A DNA stretch of 64,000 nucleotides from an uncultured Prochlorococcus sp. GTDB taxonomy: Bacteria > Cyanobacteriota > Cyanobacteriia > PCC-6307 > Cyanobiaceae. The stretch lies in NCBI GenBank assembly GCA_902573565.1, contig CACGKI010000006.1:1-64000 (forward strand). Direction: 5' to 3'. The first letter of the stretch is position 1. Each line of letters starts with the position of its first letter. The position numbers were made by a program, and so were the translations under genes. Under the pieces are notes generated by a model. That model had not been told where the DNA came from. It saw only the letters and a program-made list of their open reading frames with translations, and ran no database searches. This document shows positions 55,028 to 64,000 of the stretch, in pieces.

Positions 55028-56618
55028 GATTTAAAGATGCATTTAGAAGAGATTTTGTATAGGTATTTTGAGTTTTAGTAAATATTGTAGAACTTTCTCC
55101 TTCATCAACTATCTTTCCATTATTCATGACTAGCAACCTATCACAAAATCTTTTAGCAATACCTAAATCATGAGTGATAAAGATAATCGTTAAATTCATT
55201 TTTTCTTGCAAGAATCTCAGTAATTGCAGAATTTCCATTTTTACTGAAGCATCTAACATATTTACGCTCTCATCACAAATCAAGATTTTTGGTTTCAACA
55301 AAAGCGCTCTGGCTAATGAGATTCTTTGCAATTGACCACCAGATAATTGATTAGGATAAGAATTAAAAAAATCATTCCTTAAGGGAAGATTTAAATTTCT
55401 AAACATTAATTTAATTTCCTTTTCAATTTTTCTTTTATCCGAAATTTTTCGAATATAAAAAGTATCTTCCAAAAGATTCTTAATTGTCATTTTCGGATTC
55501 AAACTTGAAAAAGGATCTTGAAAAATAATTTGTATATTATTGTGCTTTTTAAAAGATTTATTTTTTTTCGATACATTATTTTTATCATAAATTTTTATTT
55601 CGCCACCTCTTACTTTCAGAAGTCCAATTAAAGCCCTACATAATGTACTTTTGCCGCTTCCTGAAGAACCAACTATACCAAGAGTCTCATTTTTATGTAA
55701 TTTGAAACTTACTTCATTTAAAGCCTTATTCCATTTATTGCTAAAAATTGAAGAATCTAATTTGTACCAATGTCTTAAGTTATTAACCTCTAAAATGACA
55801 TCATTTCGAAAATTATTCTTAGGATTTGGTTCTAAAACTGTTTTCGAAGCATTTGCTAATTTTATGCCGATATCTGACTTTGGTGATTGAAGAATATCTA
55901 ATATATTTCCTTGTTCAACAATCGAACCTTTTTCAATTATTGCAACTTTCTTGCACCACTTTGCTGCAAGATTAATATCATGACTAATTAAAATTAAAGT
56001 AGTGTCAAAATTATTGCATAAGTGAATTATTTCTTTCATAATTTCAAAACTTGTTATGGAATCTAGGCTTGTTGTAGGTTCATCAGCTATTAATAATTTG
56101 GGTTTTAAGGCAAGGGCCATTGCTATGGAAACTCGCTGTCTCATTCCGCCACTAAATTGATGTGGGAAAGAATCAAGTCTGCTTTCATCAATTCCTACTT
56201 TTTGAAAAACTTCTTTCACTAATTTTGTAATATGCAAAGATGATTTAGTTTGATCATGAGTTTTAAATAATTCATATAAATGATCCCCAACTTTCATTAG
56301 TGGATTAAGTTTTTTTATGGAATCTTGATAAATAAATCCAAAATTTTTTCTTCTAAATAATTGGGCTTCTTTCTTATTTATTTTTCTAGGGTCTAAACAT
56401 GAAATTGATATATAGCCTTGAGAAGTTGCTTGTTCAGGCAACATATTTACTAATGTTTTTGCAAAAGTAGTCTTTCCGCACCCAGATGATCCTATGATAG
56501 CCAAATGATCCCCTCTATCTATTTCAAGATTAAAATTTTTGATTATGGGACTCTTCTTTAAACTATATTGAACAGTAAGGTTTTTAACTGTAAGAATCTT
56601 TTCTTTTTTTATTTCCAT
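55020..56618 (-). CDS. ABC transporter, two fused ATPase domains (Dpp/Opp/microcin C type)
   Basis: Two Walker A motifs (GSSGCGKTTFAK; GSSGSGKSTLCR) and two signature motifs (FSGGMRQR; LSGGQLQR); start moved to MEIKKEKIL at 56618. Confidence 0.92.
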   Translation of the reverse strand: MEIKKEKILTVKNLTVQYSLKKSPIIKNFNLEIDRGDHLAIIGSSGCGKTTFAKTLVNMLPEQATSQGYISISCLDPRKINKKEAQLFRRKNFGFIYQDSIKKLNPLMKVGDHLYELFKTHDQTKSSLHITKLVKEVFQKVGIDESRLDSFPHQFSGGMRQRVSIAMALALKPKLLIADEPTTSLDSITSFEIMKEIIHLCNNFDTTLILISHDINLAAKWCKKVAIIEKGSIVEQGNILDILQSPKSDIGIKLANASKTVLEPNPKNNFRNDVILEVNNLRHWYKLDSSIFSNKWNKALNEVSFKLHKNETLGIVGSSGSGKSTLCRALIGLLKVRGGEIKIYDKNNVSKKNKSFKKHNNIQIIFQDPFSSLNPKMTIKNLLEDTFYIRKISDKRKIEKEIKLMFRNLNLPLRNDFFNSYPNQLSGGQLQRISLARALLLKPKILICDESVNMLDASVKMEILQLLRFLQEKMNLTIIFITHDLGIAKRFCDRLLVMNNGKIVDEGESSTIFTKTQNTYTKSLLNASLNLI

Positions 56619-56673
56619 GATTTTATAGCAAATTTTTCTTGTACTAAATAAAATAAACCTAAAGCAAAATATA

Positions 56674-58983
56674 ATGTCTGAGGCAGCTGCAAATTCAAAA
56701 GAAAAAAAAGAAATTGAAGTTTCCAAAACTATTTTGCCCGAAAATCAAAAATATGAAAGTGAATCTTTGAATTATGATATAAAAATACCTGACTGGCTTT
56801 TTAAGGATATTAATAATTACGATAAATCAAATAACATAAACGATGATAATCAAAACCTTATTGTAAAAGCCTTTAAACTTGCGTATAAAGCTCATGCGGG
56901 ACAACTTCGTGCCAGTGGTGAACCTTATATTATTCACCCAGTTGCTGTGGCAAATCTTCTCAAAGAAATAGGAGCTAGTTCATCTGTTATTGCTGCAGGA
57001 CTTCTACATGATGTCGTTGAAGATACAGGCATTGATTTATCGGAAATAGAAGCAAATTTCGGATTAGAAGTAAAAATACTTGTGGAGGGTGTAACGAAAT
57101 TAGGAGGAATTCACTTTAATAACAGGACTGAAGCACAAGCTGAAAATCTCAGAAAAATGTTTATGGCTATGGCTAGCGATATCAGAGTTGTTTTAGTAAA
57201 ACTTGCAGATCGACTTCATAACATGAGAACAATTGAATGGCTCAATGATGAGAGAAAACAAAGGATAGCGAGAGAAACAAGAGAGATTTATGCACCTTTA
57301 GCTAATCGATTAGGAATAAATAGATTTAAATGGGAATTAGAAGATTTAGCGTTTAAATTTCTTGAGCCAAAAGAATATCAAGATCTAAAAGATCAAATCG
57401 CTGTTAAAAGGAGTGATAGAGAAAAAAGGTTAAAAGTAACCCTGAATCTTATGAAAGAAAACTTAGTTTCAGCGGGTTTAAAAAACTTTGAAATAACTGG
57501 AAGACCAAAACATCTTTATGGCATCTGGAGTAAAATGGAAAGACAGCAAAAACAATTTCATGAAATTTATGATGTTGCAGCTCTAAGAATTATTGTTGAA
57601 AATTCAGATAGTTGCTATAGAGCTTTAGCGGTTGTACATGATACTTTCAAACCAATTCCAGGCAGATTTAAAGACTATATAGGATTACCAAAACCAAATG
57701 GATATCAGTCCTTACATACTTCAGTGATTGGAAGACACCGACCAATTGAAGTTCAAATTAGAACATCTTCCATGCATCAAATTGCGGAATATGGAATTGC
57801 TGCCCATTGGCAATATAAAGAAGGTGGTTCTCCTGCTAAAAGCAATGCTGAAAGATTTAATTGGCTAAGACAACTAGTCGAATGGCAACAAGAAGGTAAT
57901 GAAGGTGATCATAATGATTATTTAGCTTCAATTAAAGAAGATTTATTTGATGAAGAGGTATTTGTAATTACTCCTAAAGGAGATGTTGTTGGTTTAAGAA
58001 AAGGATCTACTGCAATAGATTTCGCCTACAGAATTCATTCAGAAGTAGGAAATCACTGTAATGGAATTAGAATTAATGAAAAGCTCTCTCCATTATCTAC
58101 AGCACTTCAAAATGGGGACTTCATAGAAATTTTGACAAATAATAATGCCACTCCAAGTTTGGATTGGCTGAACTTTGTAGTCACGCCAACTGCTAAAAAT
58201 AGAATTCGTCAGTGGTATAAGAAAAGCCACCGAGATGAAACTATTAAAAGAGGTAGAGAATTACTCGAAAAAGAAATAGGTAAAAACGGTTTTGAAACAT
58301 TGCTATCTAGTGATGCTATGAAAAAAGTCGCTAATCGATGCAATTTAAAAAATACGGAAGATCTACTGGCGTCGCTTGGTTTTGGTGGCTTAACATTACA
58401 TCAAGTATTAAACAGACTAAGAGAAGAAATAAAATTACAGACGGAAGATATCAAAAATAATTCTGATTCTGAAATAGCAAAATCTCTTAAAAGTAATAGT
58501 AATTTATCCACCAATAAACCTCATACAACGACTAAATCACCAATTTCTGGCATAGAAGGTCTTGATTACAGAATAGGCAAATGCTGTACCCCACTTCCAG
58601 GCGAAGATATAGTTGGAACAGTATCGCTAGGTAACCATGGAATAACCATTCATAGGTCTGATTGTGAAAATGTCATACCAATTCCAATAGAGAGAAGATT
58701 ACCTGTTGGATGGAATCAAGATAATAAAAATCGCGACAATAAATTTCCAATTCAGCTGCGAATAGAAGTGATTGATAGGGTTGGAGTCCTTAAAGATATT
58801 CTTATGCGGTTATCTGATAAAGGTATAAACGTTAGCGATGCCAATGTTAAAACTGCTTATGGTAAGCCGGCCATTATCAATCTCTGCGTAGGGCTAGAAA
58901 GTTATAATCAACTTCACAAAACAATTGACCAAATTAAATCAATGGCAGATGTCTTGGATATTGCAAGAGTTGGACAAAGTTAA
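56674..58983 (+). CDS. spoT: Bifunctional (p)ppGpp synthetase/hydrolase
   Basis: HD domain LLHDVVEDT, synthetase RFKDYIGLPKPNGYQSLHTSV, TGS and ACT domains. Confidence 0.96.
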   Translation: MSEAAANSKEKKEIEVSKTILPENQKYESESLNYDIKIPDWLFKDINNYDKSNNINDDNQNLIVKAFKLAYKAHAGQLRASGEPYIIHPVAVANLLKEIGASSSVIAAGLLHDVVEDTGIDLSEIEANFGLEVKILVEGVTKLGGIHFNNRTEAQAENLRKMFMAMASDIRVVLVKLADRLHNMRTIEWLNDERKQRIARETREIYAPLANRLGINRFKWELEDLAFKFLEPKEYQDLKDQIAVKRSDREKRLKVTLNLMKENLVSAGLKNFEITGRPKHLYGIWSKMERQQKQFHEIYDVAALRIIVENSDSCYRALAVVHDTFKPIPGRFKDYIGLPKPNGYQSLHTSVIGRHRPIEVQIRTSSMHQIAEYGIAAHWQYKEGGSPAKSNAERFNWLRQLVEWQQEGNEGDHNDYLASIKEDLFDEEVFVITPKGDVVGLRKGSTAIDFAYRIHSEVGNHCNGIRINEKLSPLSTALQNGDFIEILTNNNATPSLDWLNFVVTPTAKNRIRQWYKKSHRDETIKRGRELLEKEIGKNGFETLLSSDAMKKVANRCNLKNTEDLLASLGFGGLTLHQVLNRLREEIKLQTEDIKNNSDSEIAKSLKSNSNLSTNKPHTTTKSPISGIEGLDYRIGKCCTPLPGEDIVGTVSLGNHGITIHRSDCENVIPIPIERRLPVGWNQDNKNRDNKFPIQLRIEVIDRVGVLKDILMRLSDKGINVSDANVKTAYGKPAIINLCVGLESYNQLHKTIDQIKSMADVLDIARVGQS

Positions 58984-59002
58984 TTTTCAAAATAAGATCA
59001 AT

Positions 59003-59446
59003 TTATCTTTTAATTTTGATTTTATAGATAAAGAAAACAATACTGCCACAAATCAAAGCTAACAACAAACCAACACAAGACGAACCTAAAATTAGCGTCA
59101 GTGAAAAAATTCTACCTTGCTTCCATAAGTCATCAATAACAATACTTTTTTCAAGAATTTCATTGGAAGAGGTATTTAAAAAAAAGGAACCAACTTTATA
59201 GTTGAAATAATAAAGTGGAATATAAGTAAAGGGGTTACTGATCCAAGTACCAATTGCAGCTAAAACAATATTTCCCTTAGCTAGTTTCGCAAAAAATACC
59301 CCTATTAAAGTCTGAAGCCCAAAAAAAGGAAAGCAACCACTAAATACACCTATAGCTAAACCTTTAGCATTAAAGAAAGGACTCCCATTCTGATTCCTAA
59401 ATAATGATAGAATTTTCTTATAGGTAATATCTCTTTTAAATCTCAT
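59003..59446 (-). CDS. DUF2062-like membrane protein
   Basis: AKGLAIGVFSGCFPFFGLQTLIGVFFAKLAKGNIVLAAIGTWISNPFTYIPLYYF. Confidence 0.8.
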   Translation of the reverse strand: MRFKRDITYKKILSLFRNQNGSPFFNAKGLAIGVFSGCFPFFGLQTLIGVFFAKLAKGNIVLAAIGTWISNPFTYIPLYYFNYKVGSFFLNTSSNEILEKSIVIDDLWKQGRIFSLTLILGSSCVGLLLALICGSIVFFIYKIKIKR

Positions 59447-59512
59447 TCAGAAAGAAATTTTAAAAATTAAATTCTTGATAATCTTACTTAATTATTTATA
59501 ACAAAGCGAGAG

Positions 59513-60895
59513 ATGGACTCGATAGTTACTACAGAAGATACGATAGCAGCAATTGCTTCAGCTATAAGTATAGGGAAAGGAGGAGTTGCGATAATAAGAG
59601 TATCAGGGAAAGACTCAATAAATTCTTGCAAAAAGATTGTTCAAACTAAATCTAAATATGCATGGGAATCACATAGAGTTTTTCATGGTTTTATTAAGGG
59701 AAATAAACAAAATAAATTTATAGATGAAGCTTTAATTTTAGTGATGAAATCACCAAATAGCTTCACAGGAGAGGATGTTGTTGAACTTCATTGCCATGGA
59801 GGAATTATCCTTGTAAATAAAGTTCTAAAGAGATTATTATCTAGTAATTCTAGAGTTAGACTTGCAAATCCTGGAGAATTTAGTCAAAGAGCTTTTCTTA
59901 ATGGGAAAATAGACCTTACTCAAGCCGAGTCGATTAATCAATTAATTAATGCAAGCAATATAAGATCAGCAGAGTTAGCTTTTAGTGGGGTTCAAGGAGA
60001 AATAAAGGAAAAAATTAATGATATTAAAAATGACCTCATAAATCAACTTTGCGAAATAGAAGCGAGAGTTGATTTTGAAGAAGACTTCACAGATTTTAAT
60101 TACAACAAATATCAAAAAAAAATTATAAAAGTAAAAGGAAAAATAGAATTACTAATAGAAAATGCAAAAAGAAATGAATATATTCACAATGGAATATCCA
60201 TTGCGCTTATAGGTAAAACAAATGTTGGTAAAAGCTCTTTACTAAATTTGCTTGCAAAAAAAGAGAAGGCAATCGTAACTAATATTCCTGGAACAACTAG
60301 AGATATTATTGAAGTTAATTTAACTATTAATGATATTCCAATGAAAATAATTGATACTGCTGGCATAAGAGAAACTCATGAACAAATTGAAAGTATTGGA
60401 ATTAAAAAAAGTTTTAGGAAAATTAAAGAGTCAGATTTTATAATTTATATTTATAGTCTTGAAGAAGGATTTAATGAAGAAGACAAAAAAATAATAGAAG
60501 AAATACCCAAAGAAAAATTAATTACTATTTTGGGCAATAAAAAAGATTTAATTGATTGCAATAATATTAATGTAAATGAGTTAAAAAACACAATTCTTAT
60601 GAGCATTAAGAATAATGATGGTGAAAGATTATTAATCGACACAATCATAAAAAAATGTGGATTAAAACAAGTAGAAAATATCAATATATTTTTAAACGAA
60701 AGACATCTAACAAATTTGTCTGCTTGCCTATCTAATTTAAATGATACAGATGAAATAATTAAAAATAAATTGCCATTTGATTTGTTATCAATAGAACTGA
60801 GAGATGGAATTCAAAACTTATCTAAAATAACTGGTCAAGAATTAACAGAGGAAATTCTAGATAATATTTTTTCTAAGTTTTGTATTGGTAAATAA
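59513..60895 (+). CDS. mnmE: tRNA modification GTPase MnmE
   Basis: [37 protein letters not shown]-terminal FCIGK. Confidence 0.97.
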   Translation: MDSIVTTEDTIAAIASAISIGKGGVAIIRVSGKDSINSCKKIVQTKSKYAWESHRVFHGFIKGNKQNKFIDEALILVMKSPNSFTGEDVVELHCHGGIILVNKVLKRLLSSNSRVRLANPGEFSQRAFLNGKIDLTQAESINQLINASNIRSAELAFSGVQGEIKEKINDIKNDLINQLCEIEARVDFEEDFTDFNYNKYQKKIIKVKGKIELLIENAKRNEYIHNGISIALIGKTNVGKSSLLNLLAKKEKAIVTNIPGTTRDIIEVNLTINDIPMKIIDTAGIRETHEQIESIGIKKSFRKIKESDFIIYIYSLEEGFNEEDKKIIEEIPKEKLITILGNKKDLIDCNNINVNELKNTILMSIKNNDGERLLIDTIIKKCGLKQVENINIFLNERHLTNLSACLSNLNDTDEIIKNKLPFDLLSIELRDGIQNLSKITGQELTEEILDNIFSKFCIGK

Positions 60896-60968
60896 ATTTG
60901 AGTTAAATTACATAGTGATATATAGTTGATTCTCTAACTTTAGTTGACTTTTTATTAATTAATTATTT

Positions 60969-61844
60969 TTGAGTTTAGTGGATTTAAATGCTCCAATAAT
61001 AAGTAAGATCATTGATAATTGGATCGATGAAGATATAGGTAGGGGAGATCTTACAAGTCCCTCTATTACAGAAGAGAATGGAAATGCATATTGGATTGCA
61101 AAAGAGGAGGGTATATTTTGTGGTGTTGAAATTATAAAAGAAATTTTTAAAAAAATTGATTTAAAAATCAGTCCAAAATTTTTTATCTCTGATGGAGATA
61201 AATTTGTTAAAGATCAAAAACTCTTAGCAATATATGGACCTTCAAAAAGTTTACTCGCATGTGAAAGGATCAGCTTAAATATAGCAATGCATTTATCTGG
61301 AATATCAACATATACAAAGAATCTTATAGATAAATTAGAAGGCACAAATATAAAATTAGCAGATACTAGAAAAACGACTCCTGGCTTAAGAATATTTGAA
61401 AAATATGCATTCAAATGCGGAGGTGGAGTGAATCATAGAATGGGATTATACGATGCTGCTATGATAAAAGAAAATCATATTGCATGGACAGATAATCTTA
61501 AGAATGCAGTACAAAGAATTCGCCTAAATTCGCCTTTTACAACTCATATCATAATTGAAGCTGAGAATATCGAACAGGCAAAAGAAGCAGTACTGGCAGG
61601 AGCGGATAGTGTCTTATTAGATGAAATTAGTCCTGAAACAATCAAAAAAAACGTTCAAGAATTAAGAGATTTATCAATTAATAGCTTAAATAAAGAAGTT
61701 AATAAAAATTTGATAATAGAAGTTTCTGGAATAAACCCTGAAGACATTAGTAAATATCTAATAAAAGGAATTGATTTGATTTCAACAAGTTCTTCTATCA
61801 CCAAAAGTAATTGGATTGATTTAAGTATGCGTTATATTAATTAA
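60969..61844 (+). CDS. nadC: Nicotinate-nucleotide pyrophosphorylase
   Basis: EDIGRGDLTSPSI, DTRKTTPGLRIFEKYAFKCGGGVNHRMGLYDAAMIKENHI. Confidence 0.96.
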   Translation: MSLVDLNAPIISKIIDNWIDEDIGRGDLTSPSITEENGNAYWIAKEEGIFCGVEIIKEIFKKIDLKISPKFFISDGDKFVKDQKLLAIYGPSKSLLACERISLNIAMHLSGISTYTKNLIDKLEGTNIKLADTRKTTPGLRIFEKYAFKCGGGVNHRMGLYDAAMIKENHIAWTDNLKNAVQRIRLNSPFTTHIIIEAENIEQAKEAVLAGADSVLLDEISPETIKKNVQELRDLSINSLNKEVNKNLIIEVSGINPEDISKYLIKGIDLISTSSSITKSNWIDLSMRYIN

Positions 61845-61871
61845 TCATATAGATAAATAATTGAATCAATA

Positions 61872-63686
61872 ATGCTAATCATTTTTAAAGAATTAACAAA
61901 TAACTTTGAACAATCTCTTTTAGATAGTCTTAAAAAAAATGCTAAAGAAAGAGAATTCGAAATTCTTAGAAAAAATTTAATTACACAATCATCAAAAGAG
62001 GAATTTGGTGATTATCAATGTAATGTTTGTTTAAGTTTATCTAAAATATATAAAAAGAATCCAAGAGATATTTCTAGTGATTTTATTAACCTTTTAAATA
62101 AAAATAAAAGCATAGCAAAATTATGTAAGAGTCTAGAAATAGCTGGACCTGGATTTATAAATATTAAATTAAAAGATGAAGTTCTCATAAATGAAATTAA
62201 ATCAAATATTCAATGCCAAAGGGGTGGAGTACCTCAAATTAAAAAAGATTTTGATAGTAGCTTATCAAATAAAGTCATTGTAGATTTTTCTAGTCCTAAT
62301 ATTGCTAAAGAAATGCATGTAGGGCATTTAAGATCAACAATAATAGGAGATTCAATATCCAGAATTTTCGAGTTAAGAGGTTATCAAGTATTAAGGCTAA
62401 ATCATGTTGGCGATTGGGGAACGCAATTTGGAATGCTTATTACTCAGCTCAAAGATCTATATTCAAATGATTTAGAGGAGATAGGCAAAATCAAGATAAG
62501 TGATTTAGTTGAATTTTATAAAGAATCAAAAAAAAGATTTGATAATGAATCTGAATTCCAAAAAAGATCTAGAGAGGAAGTAGTTAAGTTACAAAATGGA
62601 AATATTAAATCGATTAAAGCTTGGAAATTATTATGCGATCAATCTAGAAAAGAATTTAATGAAATCTATAAAAATTTAAAAATAAAAATAGAAGAAAGAG
62701 GTGAATCATTTTATAATCCCTTCTTAAAATCAGTTATTGAGGATTTGAATTTAAAAAAAATATTAGTGGAAGATCAAGGAGCAAAATGTGTATTTTTAGA
62801 TGGGATGACTAATAAAGAAGGCAAACCTTTACCGCTAATTATTCAAAAAAAAGATGGAGGTTTTAACTATGCCACCACAGATCTTGCTGCTATAAGATAT
62901 AGATTCAATAAACCTCCTAATGGGGATGATGCTTCGAGAATTATTTATGTAACTGATCATGGACAAGCAAATCATTTTGCTGGAGTTTTTCAAGTTGCAA
63001 AAAAAGCAAAATGGATCCCAGAGAATTGTCAAGTAGACCATGTCCCTTTTGGTTTAGTTCAAGGAATTGATGGCAAAAAACTAAAGACAAGGGAAGGTGA
63101 AACAATACGTTTAAAAGATTTATTAAAAGAAGCAGTTAGAAGAGCAAAAGAAGATTTAGTGAAAAGATTAGAAGATGAAAATCGTTATGAAACAGAAGAT
63201 TTTATTGCAAATACCTCAAGAATAATTGGATTAGGAGCTGTTAAGTATGCAGATTTAAGCCAAAATAGGATTACTAATTATCAATTTAGTTTTGATAAAA
63301 TGCTTTCCCTAAATGGAAATACGGCTCCTTATTTGTTATATACATTTGTAAGAATTGCAGGAATTAAAAGAAAAAATGATTTTGTTTATGACTCTAAAGA
63401 TTTTCAATATACAAATTATGAACATAAATCTGAGTGGAGACTTATCAGAAAATTACTTAAGTTCGATGAAGTCATAATATCTATTGAAAAAGACTTAATG
63501 CCAAATAGATTATGCAATTATCTATTTGAGCTATGTCAGACTTTTAATAGATTCTATGATCAAGTTCCAATACTCAAAGAAGAAAAACATATAAAAATTT
63601 CTAGACTTAATTTATGTGATCTAACTGCAAAAACACTAAAATTAAGCTTAGAGCTTCTAGGAATTGAAACTTTAGAAAGAATGTAA
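61872..63686 (+). CDS. argS: Arginyl-tRNA synthetase
   Basis: [48 protein letters not shown]. Confidence 0.97.
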   Translation: MLIIFKELTNNFEQSLLDSLKKNAKEREFEILRKNLITQSSKEEFGDYQCNVCLSLSKIYKKNPRDISSDFINLLNKNKSIAKLCKSLEIAGPGFINIKLKDEVLINEIKSNIQCQRGGVPQIKKDFDSSLSNKVIVDFSSPNIAKEMHVGHLRSTIIGDSISRIFELRGYQVLRLNHVGDWGTQFGMLITQLKDLYSNDLEEIGKIKISDLVEFYKESKKRFDNESEFQKRSREEVVKLQNGNIKSIKAWKLLCDQSRKEFNEIYKNLKIKIEERGESFYNPFLKSVIEDLNLKKILVEDQGAKCVFLDGMTNKEGKPLPLIIQKKDGGFNYATTDLAAIRYRFNKPPNGDDASRIIYVTDHGQANHFAGVFQVAKKAKWIPENCQVDHVPFGLVQGIDGKKLKTREGETIRLKDLLKEAVRRAKEDLVKRLEDENRYETEDFIANTSRIIGLGAVKYADLSQNRITNYQFSFDKMLSLNGNTAPYLLYTFVRIAGIKRKNDFVYDSKDFQYTNYEHKSEWRLIRKLLKFDEVIISIEKDLMPNRLCNYLFELCQTFNRFYDQVPILKEEKHIKISRLNLCDLTAKTLKLSLELLGIETLERM

Positions 63687-64000
63687 TGAATGATTTTGAT
63701 CAATTAAATAATCTTTTCCCAAGACCAAGAGAAGAAATAATAAATATGCAGTCTTACTCTGCACCTTTAGAAAATAGAAGAAATTTACTCCGCTTAGACT
63801 TTAATGAAAATACTCTAGGTCCAAGTCCTAATGTTTTCGAGGCATTACAAGCTATAAAATTAGATGAGATTTCAATTTATCCAGAATACAACATATTAAA
63901 AAATTTTTTATGTGATAAATATCTTGATTCAAGAAAATTTGATAATGATGAAATAGGAATTTTCAATGGAGCAGACGCAGCAATAAATGCAATCTTCAAT
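63686..64000 (+). CDS. hisC: HisC-like histidinol-phosphate aminotransferase, 3'-truncated at window edge
   Basis: Manual translation [75 protein letters not shown]...FNGADAAINAIFN; start overlaps the argS stop. Confidence 0.8.
   Translation, partial: MNDFDQLNNLFPRPREEIINMQSYSAPLENRRNLLRLDFNENTLGPSPNVFEALQAIKLDEISIYPEYNILKNFLCDKYLDSRKFDNDEIGIFNGADAAINAIFN

Overview
This 64 kb AT-rich window looks like a chromosomal core segment of a high-light-type Prochlorococcus. The call rests on low GC, compact short-spaced genes, and the psbA, psbO, CP12, ntcA, crtR and SulP-SbtA-PII content. I call about 68 protein genes, one tRNA-Leu(UAG), three intrinsic terminators and a probable L10 leader. Both edges cut a gene: pth on the left and a hisC-like gene on the right. 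By eye I found no CRISPR array, transposase, integrase, prophage or rRNA operon, and no clearly new multi-gene system. The points most worth a second look are familiar families with altered key residues or gene starts: (1) a TrxB-like flavoprotein that keeps CxxC but has lost its NADPH-binding motifs; (2) a ClpB paralogue with NN in place of the Arg-Arg finger pair in NBD1; (3) a CobO/BtuR-like protein with no P-loop, next to ntcA-dcd-thyX; (4) crtR and a nearby 3-methyladenine glycosylase gene with no ATG/GTG/TTG upstream of conserved sequence; (5) a SulP-SbtA-SbtB-like cluster whose PII protein lacks the C-terminal Cys loop; (6) a CP12 with only the C-terminal Cys pair. Family names come from recognising motifs in the supplied translations; no database search was run.
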